A stretch of 64,000 nucleotides of DNA from an uncultured Pelagibacteraceae bacterium (GTDB lineage Bacteria > Pseudomonadota > Alphaproteobacteria > Pelagibacterales > Pelagibacteraceae), in the NCBI GenBank assembly GCA_902598015.1, contig CACJZT010000001.1, positions 37,628 to 101,627 of the forward strand. Direction: 5' to 3'. The translations under genes were made by a program, and so were the position numbers. Positions 54,017 to 63,292 of this stretch are shown one piece after another; the first letter of the stretch is position 1; the number at the start of each line of letters is the position of its first letter. A model generated the notes under the pieces. The model worked only from the letters and a program-made list of their open reading frames with translations. It was not told the DNA's origin and searched no databases.

Positions 54017-56596
54017 TTATAAAGGTTTTCTTAAATAAATTGAAAAATTATTATTAAAAGCATCATCACTACTTCTGTAGTGTTCATATGATGCATTTAT
54101 GGTTAAATTATTGTTGAGTTTTGCCCCAAATCCTAAATTTAATAATAAATGTTCAGAATTTTGATCTCCTATGGCATTACTAAAAATTTCAGAGGCATTG
54201 TTAATATAATAAGCCTCTGATAACGAATTAATTGTTTTATCTTTTCCTAGTTCAAATTTAAATGACGGTTCAAATATACCTTTGTTGCTCTCAATAACTT
54301 TGCTTAAATTTAAACCTACAGATAGAGATGCGCTTTTAACATTTTGTTTATTGTAGCTAACAGCTGTTCCATCGCCTGTTTCTGTATATGCCTTTAGTTG
54401 AGTAAATCCTAAATCGAGTCTAGAATAATAATTTAAATTTCTACCTACAATTTCAACATCAGGCTCTAATAAATAAGTGAAGCTTCCAAAAAGTTGGTTT
54501 CCTTTTCTATCTCCTTTATTTTTTCCACTTGTAACATCCCTGCTTAAATCTATATCCATTTCTCCAATGCCAGCAACCATTTCAAAAAATCTTTTGTCTT
54601 CAATTTTAAAACTTGTGTAATTCATAATACTTATTGTAGCAGCATCCATATTTGCTTCATTGCTACCTACTTCAGTTTCTTGCCATGATTTATTGATTGC
54701 AAAACCAATAGTCTTATCTTCATTTATTTTCTTATCAATTCCAAAAGTAATTCCATCACTATGGATATCTTGACCTAAATTCCCATCTTGCTGCCCTATT
54801 CTACCAAATGATATACTACCTTCACTCCAAACTCCCCATTTTTCAGTCTTTTTTTCTTTTTTAATTAGTTTAGCCGAAAGTGAATTTATTTGTTGAGCTA
54901 ATAGTTGATTATCAAAGTTCATTGCTAATCTTATGTTTTGATTTGAGGAATTATTATTTGTAGATCTTATATAATTCATTCTTCCTGAAATTCTATTTAA
55001 AGACTGGTTTAAAGAATTTATAGCAGCTACAGTTTGATTTTTTGTAAGAGTTTTTACAGTCTCACTAAAAACTTCTCCAGGTTTTGTAGAAAAATTTAAA
55101 GCTGTTGTGCTTGATATACCAGCATATGAATTTCCAGCAGTATCATCAAAAGCAGTAGCATCTATTAAAATATAATAATCAATATCGGCTGTTAAATCTG
55201 TGCTTGGATTAACGGTAATTGCTGTTGAGCCACTACCACTGACTTTGGCTCCGGTAACATCAATTGTTTCAATAGTACTATCATCCGAAGTCTTTTTAAT
55301 AGTAATATTTCCACTTTCAGCATCAACTGCTTCACTAAAAGTTAAAACTATATTAGCATTTGTTGCAACTTCTGTTGCATTATCAGATGGACTTGAAGAT
55401 GACAAAGTTGGAGCATCATTATCAAAATTTGTGACAACTAAATTCCAATTTGTGCTTCCTGAGGACGTTTCCGTAAGTGTCCAATTAAACTTTCCATTTG
55501 TTACTGTTACTGTACCGGTAGATCCGGCAGTAAATCTACTTGAAGAGACTCCTGTTATTACAGAGGTATATGTTCCAGCTGATAAAGCAGAATCTGTACT
55601 AATACTAAAAGTAGTTGCACCATTTTGACTATCAACAGCTAGCTTACCATAATCAGTTGTGCTGTTTGCAAGAAACACGTAATTTACAGGAAGATATCCC
55701 TCCAATTTCAATGCATCATTCCCTCCTTGATCATTTGTTAGTGATTCAAGACCTACATTCGTTGTCACTATTAAATCGTGATTGCTAGAACCACTTGATA
55801 TTGTTCCTTTATTTATAATTATATTTCCATTAGAACTATTTTCGCCAATATTGTAAATTGCATCTGCTGTTGCAGATATAGTACCTGTATTAGTAATAGT
55901 GACATCATTTACATTATTAATTTCAAAGCCGTTTCCTCCTGTTGCACTGATTGTCCCAGAATTTGTAATAGTACCAGCTGAATTGTCAGTTCCTGATGAA
56001 TATATGTAGAGAGTATTAGCTCTACCAGAAATAGTACCAGAATTTGTTATTGTCCCTGCATTAGCATGTTGACCAAAATTTATTGTCCTATCTTTTGAAG
56101 ATGTAATATTTCCAGAATTATTAATTGTTACTGTTCCAAAAGAAGGATGTAATTTAATAGTGTCTGCACGTTCAGACTCTAAAGTTCCACTATTTACAAT
56201 AGATACTGTTCCTCTAGATTGTAACAATGAAAGTGCTGATCCAGGACTATTAGCATTGTCAGTCACTGATACTGTTCCTGAATTATTTATACTAAAATCT
56301 GTAGATTGGTCAGCTTCAATTCCTTTAGTTGTTCCAATAATTGTACCGTTATTAGTTATAGTAGTTGAGCCTGTTGAAAAAGTATGACCTTCTAATTCTA
56401 CAGGTTCTGCGGCACTTGTATCAACGGTGACACCACTTTCAACAGTAAGCGTATCATTGTTTGACATAACAATTTGACTAGAGTGATTAGATGAAATTGT
56501 TATATCTTCAGCTTTGGCAATATTTAAAAATATTTGATTATGAATAATTAAAGTTAAAAATATAAAAAAATATTTCATATATATATACTTAAACAT
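54017..56596 (-). CDS. Autotransporter adhesin with NSGTI beta-helix and Ig-like domain
   Basis: An 859-residue protein; starts at 56596 or 56578 (M7) both precede the signal peptide ending near NIAKAE. Residues about 78-270 have repeated NSGT(I/V) units of a beta-helix. Residues about 394-500 form a Big_5/SwmB-type Ig-like domain (APTLSSSSPSDNATEV, IVLTFSEAVDA). A 274-residue autotransporter barrel starts at KWGVWSEGSISFGR (586). This is a classical type Va layout: passenger, then barrel. It lies upstream of moxR on the same strand. Confidence 0.85.
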   Translation of the reverse strand: MFKYIYMKYFFIFLTLIIHNQIFLNIAKAEDITISSNHSSQIVMSNNDTLTVESGVTVDTSAAEPVELEGHTFSTGSTTITNNGTIIGTTKGIEADQSTDFSINNSGTVSVTDNANSPGSALSLLQSRGTVSIVNSGTLESERADTIKLHPSFGTVTINNSGNITSSKDRTINFGQHANAGTITNSGTISGRANTLYIYSSGTDNSAGTITNSGTISATGGNGFEINNVNDVTITNTGTISATADAIYNIGENSSNGNIIINKGTISSGSSNHDLIVTTNVGLESLTNDQGGNDALKLEGYLPVNYVFLANSTTDYGKLAVDSQNGATTFSISTDSALSAGTYTSVITGVSSSRFTAGSTGTVTVTNGKFNWTLTETSSGSTNWNLVVTNFDNDAPTLSSSSPSDNATEVATNANIVLTFSEAVDAESGNITIKKTSDDSTIETIDVTGAKVSGSGSTAITVNPSTDLTADIDYYILIDATAFDDTAGNSYAGISSTTALNFSTKPGEVFSETVKTLTKNQTVAAINSLNQSLNRISGRMNYIRSTNNNSSNQNIRLAMNFDNQLLAQQINSLSAKLIKKEKKTEKWGVWSEGSISFGRIGQQDGNLGQDIHSDGITFGIDKKINEDKTIGFAINKSWQETEVGSNEANMDAATISIMNYTSFKIEDKRFFEMVAGIGEMDIDLSRDVTSGKNKGDRKGNQLFGSFTYLLEPDVEIVGRNLNYYSRLDLGFTQLKAYTETGDGTAVSYNKQNVKSASLSVGLNLSKVIESNKGIFEPSFKFELGKDKTINSLSEAYYINNASEIFSNAIGDQNSEHLLLNLGFGAKLNNNLTINASYEHYRSSDDAFNNNFSIYLRKPL

Positions 56597-56638
56597 TTTT
56601 AATGGATTAGTTCTAGAGACCGTTTGTCATTAAAATCT

Positions 56639-57400
56639 TTAAAATAAAAGTGATTTAAAGCTATTTTCAAAAAAAAGATAAACTAATGTTCCAATAATTA
56701 TGTATGGTCCAAAAGGAATTTGTGAAGACATTGATTTTGAATTTTTCAACAAACTTGGAATAACACTTAATAAAGCAATTATAGATGATAAAAATATTAC
56801 AAAGGGTATTGAGATCCATCCAAACCAAAAACCAATTGCTGATAAAAGTTTTGCATCTCCTAAACCCATTCCCTCTTTTTTTCTTATTTGTTTGTAAAAA
56901 TAAATTATAGACCAAATAATTAGATAACCAAAAATTCCTCCAATTAAAGAGTTTATAAAATTTGGAAAAATTGGATTTAAATTTGGATCAAAAGACTTTA
57001 TGAAACCAATAATCATCAAAGAAAAAGTTAATACATTAGGAATGATATAATGATTTAAATCTATAAAGAAAATTATAATAAAAGATAATCCTAAAATTAA
57101 AAATAATAAGGCAGTTATGGTAATGCCGAATAAGTAATAAACTGCTAAAAAGTAAATAATAGTAATTAGCTCAATTATTAAATACTGAGGTGAAATTTTT
57201 TTTTTACAATTTCTACATCTGCCATTTAAAAATAAAAATGAAATTACAGGAATATTATCTTTCCAAGTAATTAATTTTTTACATTTTGGGCAAAATGATC
57301 TTCCAAAAACAACTCCTTTATCCATAGGAAGTCTATGAATACAAACATTTGCAAAGCTACCCCACAAGCCCCCTAGAATTATTACAAATATTAGATCCAC
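56639..57400 (-). CDS. pilD: Prepilin peptidase PilD
   Basis: A 253-residue membrane protease. Two CxxC pairs (CPKC, CRNC) lie in the first cytosolic loop. The catalytic aspartates are in FIDLNHYIIP and GLGDAKLLSA (the GxGD motif). Six to eight hydrophobic helices fit the family. It cleaves and N-methylates the prepilins encoded at 29969-30859 and 40185-42958. The gene is displaced from the other pil genes by the adhesin cassette. Confidence 0.93.
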   Translation of the reverse strand: MDLIFVIILGGLWGSFANVCIHRLPMDKGVVFGRSFCPKCKKLITWKDNIPVISFLFLNGRCRNCKKKISPQYLIIELITIIYFLAVYYLFGITITALLFLILGLSFIIIFFIDLNHYIIPNVLTFSLMIIGFIKSFDPNLNPIFPNFINSLIGGIFGYLIIWSIIYFYKQIRKKEGMGLGDAKLLSAIGFWFGWISIPFVIFLSSIIALLSVIPSLLKNSKSMSSQIPFGPYIIIGTLVYLFFENSFKSLLF

Positions 57401-57409
57401 AAAATATGA

Positions 57410-57523
57410 TTATAATTTAATGTTCGATGTAATGTGAATTAATCCATCTATTACATACTGAACCATTAGAACTGCATCTTGTAGGTGAATGTATAAATTG
57501 GGTGTATTAATTATAATCTCCAT
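57410..57523 (-). CDS. Possible 37-residue leader peptide or microprotein upstream of pilD
   Basis: A 37-codon ORF starts MEIIINTPNLYIHL and ends SNIKL, 9 bases before the pilD ATG. It has no Shine-Dalgarno sequence and no recognised family. Its length and spacing could fit a small co-transcribed protein, but AT-rich spacers produce such ORFs by chance. No other feature explains this stretch of the 168-base spacer. Confidence 0.2.
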   Translation of the reverse strand: MEIIINTPNLYIHLQDAVLMVQYVIDGLIHITSNIKL

Positions 57524-57525
57524 TG

Positions 57526-57555
57526 TTGAAAAATTTACCAAAAATTGCTTAAAAT
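57526..57555 (+). promoter_or_regulatory. Promoter of the GAF-phosphatase gene
   Basis: TTGAAA (57526-57531) and TAAAAT (57550-57555) are separated by 18 bases and lie just upstream of the ATG at 57569. The predicted leader is only about 6 bases, again close to leaderless. Confidence 0.5.
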
Positions 57556-57568
57556 ACTAGTTAAATAA

Positions 57569-58858
57569 ATGTTTCTATTTAAATCAAAAAAACCGATTGA
57601 ACCAAAAAAAGAAGCTGAACAAGTTAATGTCGACTTAGAACTTGTCACGAAAATGAATCAAGACTTTGCATTATCTCTTGATTTAAATGACACTCTCATG
57701 AATGCATTGCGAGTTATCATTGCAAGACTAAATGCTGAAGCTGCAAATATTTTTCTAATTAATGAGCAAAAGAAAAAATTTGAATGTATTGCTTCACTTC
57801 ATCAAGATTATTTAGATGAGTATGAATTAGATTTAAAAGATGGTGTTATGGGTAAAGCTGTGCAGCAAAGAAAATGTATTCGTGTAGGTAATGTAAGAAA
57901 GGATGTTCGAGAGATAGCAGAATTTTATTTTGATTTAGATAATAAAACAAATTTTACAACATATTCAGTTTTATGCTCACCTTTGATTGCAGCAAATGAA
58001 TGTATTGGGGTTATTCATTGTTTAAATAAGAAAACCCAAGATAAACTATTTATAGAAGATGACAGAAAACTTTTAGAAACACTTTCGGCTCCTGCTGCAT
58101 TAGCAATTAGGAATGCAAAAATGGCAAAAGAGATGGTTGAAAAAAATAAAATACAAAAAGAAGTAGAAATTGTTGGAGAAATTCAAAGATCTTTATTATC
58201 TAAAAATAAAGAGAAAGACTTTCCTATTTCTGGAATAAATATCCCTGCTAAGGTTGTTTCAGGTGACTTTTATAATTTTTCTGATTTAGGAGATGGAAAA
58301 TATGGATTTGGAGTTGCAGATGTATCTGGAAAAGGGATTAAGTCATCACTCTTAATGTCTAAAGCTTCTAGTTTGTACAGGTGCTTAAGTAAAACCAATT
58401 TTTCTGCATCTGATTTATTGTTTCAGTTAAATAATGAGATTTGTGAAACTATATCAAGAGGTATGTTTGTTACTATGTTAATAGGAATATACGACTCAAA
58501 TAAAAAAGAGCTATTATTATCCAGTGCAGGTCATGAACCACCATTAATATTGTCTTCAGATGGAACTTTTAGTAATTTTTCTGAGGCTGGCCCACCATTA
58601 GGTATAATGCCAAAAACAAAATACCCAGAACACACTATTCCTTTTGAAAATAGCTCAATGTATATTTTCACTGACGGAATTACTGAAATAAAAAATCCAA
58701 ATGGAGAGATGTTGGGTTCTGAAGGTTTTGAAAATTATATTAAAAAATACCAATCAACTGCTATCAACGATAGACTTAAAACTATGATAGATGATATTTT
58801 AGGAGCAGGTCACATACAAAAAGATGATTTAACAATTGTCGCCATAGATGGAAAATAG
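57569..58858 (+). CDS. GAF-domain SpoIIE/RsbU-type serine phosphatase
   Basis: A 429-residue soluble protein. A GAF domain spans about 37-185 (NALRVIIARLNAEAANIFL...SPLIAANECIGVIHCLN). The PP2C-like SpoIIE domain spans about 196-429 with the metal aspartates intact: D233 in SGDFY, D251 in ADVSGKGI, D369 in FTDGITE and the DDLTIV motif. It is the soluble counterpart of the Amt-phosphatase fusion and probably dephosphorylates the STAS protein at 31002 in response to a small ligand bound by GAF. It meets rodA tail to tail with no gap. Confidence 0.92.
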   Translation: MFLFKSKKPIEPKKEAEQVNVDLELVTKMNQDFALSLDLNDTLMNALRVIIARLNAEAANIFLINEQKKKFECIASLHQDYLDEYELDLKDGVMGKAVQQRKCIRVGNVRKDVREIAEFYFDLDNKTNFTTYSVLCSPLIAANECIGVIHCLNKKTQDKLFIEDDRKLLETLSAPAALAIRNAKMAKEMVEKNKIQKEVEIVGEIQRSLLSKNKEKDFPISGINIPAKVVSGDFYNFSDLGDGKYGFGVADVSGKGIKSSLLMSKASSLYRCLSKTNFSASDLLFQLNNEICETISRGMFVTMLIGIYDSNKKELLLSSAGHEPPLILSSDGTFSNFSEAGPPLGIMPKTKYPEHTIPFENSSMYIFTDGITEIKNPNGEMLGSEGFENYIKKYQSTAINDRLKTMIDDILGAGHIQKDDLTIVAIDGK

Positions 58859-59989
58859 CTAATAAACTGATATTTGTTCCTGATTATATATTTTACAACT
58901 CATAACAATACTTAACCCCAACATAATAGACAATAATGAAGATCCACCATAAGACATTATAGGTAATGGTGCACCAACAATTGGTAGCATTCCTAAAACC
59001 ATTGCTATGTTTACAAATACATATAAGAAAATTGCTGTAGCAAATCCAAAACAATATAATTTTGCAAAGAAGCTTCTAGAGACTAGGCCAACATTTATTA
59101 TTCTATATATTAATAATATGTATAAAAATAAAAGTATAATTGACCCAAGAAATCCAAATTCTTCAGAAAATAGTGTGAATATAAAGTCTGTATGTTTTTC
59201 AGGTAAAAACTCTAGATAGCTTTGTGTACCTTTTAAATATCCTTTTCCAAAAAAACCCCCAGATCCAATAGCTATTTTTGATTGAATTATTTGATAACCG
59301 GCCCCCAAAGGGTCTCTATCTGGATTGAAGAAAGTTAGAATTCTTGACTTTTGATAAGGTTTTAAAATGGATATAGCAAAAGGCAGTGAGACTAACAATA
59401 ATAATCCTGAATAAACAAAATATTTAATATTAAGACCTGCCAACCAAATTATAGCGATACCACTACCTGCGATTAAAATAGAAGTTCCTAAATCAGGTTG
59501 TTGAATAACAAGATAACATGGAATAATTAAAAGTATAATTGGTTGAATTAAAAATTTATAGCTTTGAATATCTGAACTTTGAATTCTATGATAATATCTA
59601 GCAAAACATATTATTACTGCAATCTTCATTAACTCTGAAGGCTGTAAATTTAGAAAGTATAAGTTTATCCATCTTGTTGCTCCTGAGGCTGAAATTCCAA
59701 AAAATAAAACTGTTATTAGTAAAATTAATCCAACAATATAAAATAAGTAAGCATTTTTATACCAGGTAGAAATTCTGACAAAAGATAAAACTAAAAATAA
59801 ACTAAAAAATACGGATAATCTTATAATGTGATTTTTAGTATAAAAAGAAAATTTTCCTCCTTCTGTTGAGTAAATTGCAAATACACTAATTGATCCAATA
59901 GCAATAATTAACATTATTAATAAATAATCAATAGATCTTAATTTATCTAAAAAACTATAATTACTAGCTTGTATTCTTTCTCTTAACAT
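58859..59989 (-). CDS. rodA: Rod-shape peptidoglycan polymerase RodA
   Basis: A 376-residue SEDS glycosyltransferase with about ten helices. It has ATRWINLYFLNLQPSELMKI, the conserved extracellular loop around FLPEKHTDFIF, and GGSSLLSIMLGLSI. It polymerises lipid II in the elongasome with PBP2. It abuts mrdA by one base at its start. Confidence 0.95.
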   Translation of the reverse strand: MLRERIQASNYSFLDKLRSIDYLLIMLIIAIGSISVFAIYSTEGGKFSFYTKNHIIRLSVFFSLFLVLSFVRISTWYKNAYLFYIVGLILLITVLFFGISASGATRWINLYFLNLQPSELMKIAVIICFARYYHRIQSSDIQSYKFLIQPIILLIIPCYLVIQQPDLGTSILIAGSGIAIIWLAGLNIKYFVYSGLLLLVSLPFAISILKPYQKSRILTFFNPDRDPLGAGYQIIQSKIAIGSGGFFGKGYLKGTQSYLEFLPEKHTDFIFTLFSEEFGFLGSIILLFLYILLIYRIINVGLVSRSFFAKLYCFGFATAIFLYVFVNIAMVLGMLPIVGAPLPIMSYGGSSLLSIMLGLSIVMSCKIYNQEQISVY

Positions 59990-61938
59990 TATGCTAAACT
60001 TGTACTTCCATTATTAAATTGTTCTCTTAATTTATGTCTATCAATAATTCTTTTAATCAATTTACTTGCAAGTGGAGCAGCTGCTTTACTTCCAGAGCCT
60101 CCATGTTCAATAATAACACTTATTGCATATCGTGGATCTTTATATGGCGCAAAAGCAATATACAATGCATGGTCTCTTTTTTTGTATTCAATTTGTTCAG
60201 TATCTAAATCTAATTCTCTATCAAGATCAGTTATTCTTCTAACTTGCGAAGTTCCTGTTTTACCTGCAAATTGATACTTTGGATTATCGTAACGAGATTT
60301 GTATGATGTTCCATATTGTTCATTTGTAGAACCAAACATTGCATCTAAAACGAAATTTATGTTAGATTTTTTGTGATACATTCTCTGATAATATTCAACA
60401 TTTATGTCATCTAAGTAATTTCTTTCATGCAAAGGAAAATTTGATTGATCCAATTTAATTTTATTTATTACACCCTTATAATTTATCGACTCGTCTTTTA
60501 TGATATGAGGTTTTATTTTGTATCCTCCGTTTGAGATTTGAGCAGTCATAAGACAGAGTTGCAAGGGTGTAGTCTGAATATAGCCTTGTCCTATACCGTT
60601 GATTACAGTTTCTCCTAAGTACCAACTTTGCTCTAATGCACGTCTTTTCCATTTTGTATCAGGAACCAAACCATTTTTTTCATCATTGTAAATCTCACCA
60701 AGCACATTAGTCCCAAGACCATATCTTTTTGCAATTATTGATAATTTATCAACCCCAAGTAATCTTGCCATTTCATAAAAATATATATCGCAAGATTGTT
60801 TGATGGCATTTCTGAGCTTCATGTATCCATGACCTTCTTTTTTCCAACAATGATATTTTACTCCATATAGTTCATATGGATGCTTATGACCTTTGCATCT
60901 TATTGTTTTATTAGGGTCTAATATTCCATATTCTAGAGCTGCTAGAGCAACTAGTGGCTTAAAAGTCGAACCAGGAGAATAAAGTCCTGCAATAGACTTA
61001 TTAATTAATGGTTTTAAGGGGTTATTTCTGATTTCTTGCCAATCTTTTTGATTAATTCCGTGTGTAAATTTATTTGGATCATAAGTTGGTGATGATGCCA
61101 TTGCAACAACTTCTCCAGTATATATGTCCATTGCGCATATTGAGCCTGCTTTTCCTTTAAGCAGCTCTTGAGCATATTTTTGAATTTCTATATCTATAGT
61201 TAAGTTAACTTTATTACCTTGTCTTTCTTTAATATAATCTATTTGACTTATTCTTTTTCCAGATGCATTAACTTCATATCTTTTAATACCGTAATTACCT
61301 ATTAACATTTTTTCTTGTGAATTTTCTATTCCATATTTTCCAACTTTTAGACCTGGAACAAAATTTTCTTTTATCTCAGGTTTTTCAAGATCATTTGGAC
61401 TAGCATCACCAACATAACCAACTATATGTACCAAGTCATTCGCATAGGGATAAAACCTAGATGTGGATAATACAGGTTTTGCACCTTCTAATTCATGTAA
61501 ATATAGATTAATTTTCGAGAATTGTTCCCAAGTTAAATTATCTGAAACTACTAATGTATCCCAAGGTTTTAATCTCTCCTTTTTTTTATATAATTTTTTA
61601 ATTTGAAACTGATCTAAACCAATTAAATTTTTAATTTTGAATATTGTTACATCAAAATCATTAATCTCATCTAATATTAAGTGTAGCTGAAACACCCTAT
61701 CGTTACTTGCTAGTACTTTATTAAATTTATCTACTATTATGCCTCTCTGAGGAGGAGTTTTCCACTCACGTATTCTATTTTTATCAGATAAAATTTCATA
61801 CTTTTCTCTGTCAGAAATTTGTAAATTATATAACCTTGAAGATATACCAGCAAAAAGTAATATTTTTGCTGCAGCCAGAATAAACATCCTCCTTGTTATA
61901 ACTCTACCCTTTTCTATGTTTCTTCCTCTATTCAACAT
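59989..61938 (-). CDS. mrdA: Penicillin-binding protein 2 (MrdA)
   Basis: A 649-residue transpeptidase with one N-terminal membrane helix and a pedestal domain. The active-site Ser is in SPGSTFKPLVAL (SxxK), the second motif SCD in KQSCDIYFYE, and the third KTGT in FAGKTGTSQV. It crosslinks peptidoglycan during cylindrical growth with RodA. It overlaps mreD by 11 bases. Confidence 0.95.
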   Translation of the reverse strand: MLNRGRNIEKGRVITRRMFILAAAKILLFAGISSRLYNLQISDREKYEILSDKNRIREWKTPPQRGIIVDKFNKVLASNDRVFQLHLILDEINDFDVTIFKIKNLIGLDQFQIKKLYKKKERLKPWDTLVVSDNLTWEQFSKINLYLHELEGAKPVLSTSRFYPYANDLVHIVGYVGDASPNDLEKPEIKENFVPGLKVGKYGIENSQEKMLIGNYGIKRYEVNASGKRISQIDYIKERQGNKVNLTIDIEIQKYAQELLKGKAGSICAMDIYTGEVVAMASSPTYDPNKFTHGINQKDWQEIRNNPLKPLINKSIAGLYSPGSTFKPLVALAALEYGILDPNKTIRCKGHKHPYELYGVKYHCWKKEGHGYMKLRNAIKQSCDIYFYEMARLLGVDKLSIIAKRYGLGTNVLGEIYNDEKNGLVPDTKWKRRALEQSWYLGETVINGIGQGYIQTTPLQLCLMTAQISNGGYKIKPHIIKDESINYKGVINKIKLDQSNFPLHERNYLDDINVEYYQRMYHKKSNINFVLDAMFGSTNEQYGTSYKSRYDNPKYQFAGKTGTSQVRRITDLDRELDLDTEQIEYKKRDHALYIAFAPYKDPRYAISVIIEHGGSGSKAAAPLASKLIKRIIDRHKLREQFNNGSTSLA

Positions 61939-62449
61939 TTTCTTGTCTTAAACCTAGTAAGTAAATTTGATTAAATATTTTTGCCACTGCTGGGTAAATT
62001 AAAAATGAAAAGAAGGCTGTTGACATTAAAGCCCCATAACTAATATTTCCATCAAAGAAAATTGCTAATACTGTAAAATGAATTGAGCTAACAATTAATA
62101 TTGCGATAAAAAATAGTATCCAATCATAAATTAAGTTAGGAACTAAAGTTCTTGCCCTAAAAAAAGATGCAATAACACAGAGTAAAAGATAATTTATTGA
62201 TGAAACTCCAATTGGTAGGTTTTGAACAACATCATTAATAACACCTGCGAAAAAAATAAGTCCATAACCAAGCATTTCAGGTTTTCTTAAAACCCAATAG
62301 AAAACAATTAAGTGAATAATATTGAAAGAGATATTAATTTTAAAAACATTAAATGAAAATGAGTAGCCTGTCAAAGCAAAGAAAAATAATAAAATAATTG
62401 GAAAACCATTTAATAGGTATTGATAAATTTTTATATCTCCTCTGGCCAT
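61928..62449 (-). CDS. mreD: Rod-shape-determining protein MreD
   Basis: A 173-residue protein with five to six hydrophobic helices and little conserved sequence, as is usual for MreD. The position between mreC and mrdA and the FFAGVINDVVQNLPIGVSSI motif identify it. It starts one base past the mreC stop and overlaps mrdA by 11 bases. Confidence 0.88.
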   Translation of the reverse strand: MARGDIKIYQYLLNGFPIILLFFFALTGYSFSFNVFKINISFNIIHLIVFYWVLRKPEMLGYGLIFFAGVINDVVQNLPIGVSSINYLLLCVIASFFRARTLVPNLIYDWILFFIAILIVSSIHFTVLAIFFDGNISYGALMSTAFFSFLIYPAVAKIFNQIYLLGLRQENVE

Positions 62450-62450
62450 T

Positions 62451-63287
62451 TTACTTATTCACCTGCACATAATTAAGTTGATTTAAATTGCTAAAAAACT
62501 TCACATATTTTTTATTTTCCTGAATAATTATTTTTCCGACAGGAATTGATGGTGGAATTGTGCCATCTGATCCAGAGGTATATACAATTTCGTTCTCTTT
62601 TATTTCGTTGTCTTTTGGTAAGTACTCTAACTCTGCATACTCATCATTTCCGTTCCCTGAAAGAATAGCATTTATTCCACTCGGTTCGATAATGATTGGG
62701 ATTTTGCTATTAAGGTCGTTAGCTAGTAATACTCTTGAGCTTAAAAAGTTAACATTTACAACCTTTCCAATGTAATATAGCCGATCTTTAACAGCTGATC
62801 CTAATTTAACTCCACTTTTTTGACCTTTGTTAATTATTAAAGACTTTAAATAAGGACTTTGTTTGTCCAATAAAATCTTAGTCAACATGAATTCTTTAGA
62901 AAAAAGATCTCTTTCTTCTATCAATTTTTTTAAAAGAGCATTTTCTGATTTATAAAAATCAATTTCTTTTCTAAGTGAGTCAAGATCGAGATTCTTATTT
63001 CTTAGGACTGAAAACTCTTCATACATTCTCATATGATCTTGAAAGAGGAAGTATTTGTCTTTTACATATTTAAATGGGCTAGATACGACATATGAGCCTC
63101 TAAATATTATATCTTTTGTAATAGACCTAAATTGCTCAACTGGACCAGTTTTAAAATACTCTAATGATAAAACTAGAATAGATATGATTAATAGAGTAAA
63201 TAAAGAAAACTTTTGTCTGTTTCCTTTTTTTAAAAATGCTGAACGAATAGCAATAATAAAATCATCTCTACTCGATTCTGTTGACAT
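62451..63287 (-). CDS. mreC: Rod-shape-determining protein MreC
   Basis: A 278-residue bitopic protein with one membrane helix (FSLFTLLIISILVLSLEYF), a coiled coil (about 90-120) and the two-beta-barrel periplasmic domain (IINKGQKSGVKLGSAV, RVLLANDLNSKIPI). It links MreB filaments to RodA and PBP2. It lies 5 bases from mreB. Confidence 0.92.
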   Translation of the reverse strand: MSTESSRDDFIIAIRSAFLKKGNRQKFSLFTLLIISILVLSLEYFKTGPVEQFRSITKDIIFRGSYVVSSPFKYVKDKYFLFQDHMRMYEEFSVLRNKNLDLDSLRKEIDFYKSENALLKKLIEERDLFSKEFMLTKILLDKQSPYLKSLIINKGQKSGVKLGSAVKDRLYYIGKVVNVNFLSSRVLLANDLNSKIPIIIEPSGINAILSGNGNDEYAELEYLPKDNEIKENEIVYTSGSDGTIPPSIPVGKIIIQENKKYVKFFSNLNQLNYVQVNK

Positions 63288-63292
63288 AATAT

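Noticed and set aside
55200..55628. Open frame of 142 codons on the plus strand opposite the Ig-like region of the adhesin
   Set aside because: It mirrors low-complexity codons of the adhesin on the other strand, has no ribosome-binding site and no recognisable domain.
55790..56390. Repeated AT-rich units resembling an intergenic repeat array
   Set aside because: They lie fully inside the adhesin frame and code for NSGTI repeats.
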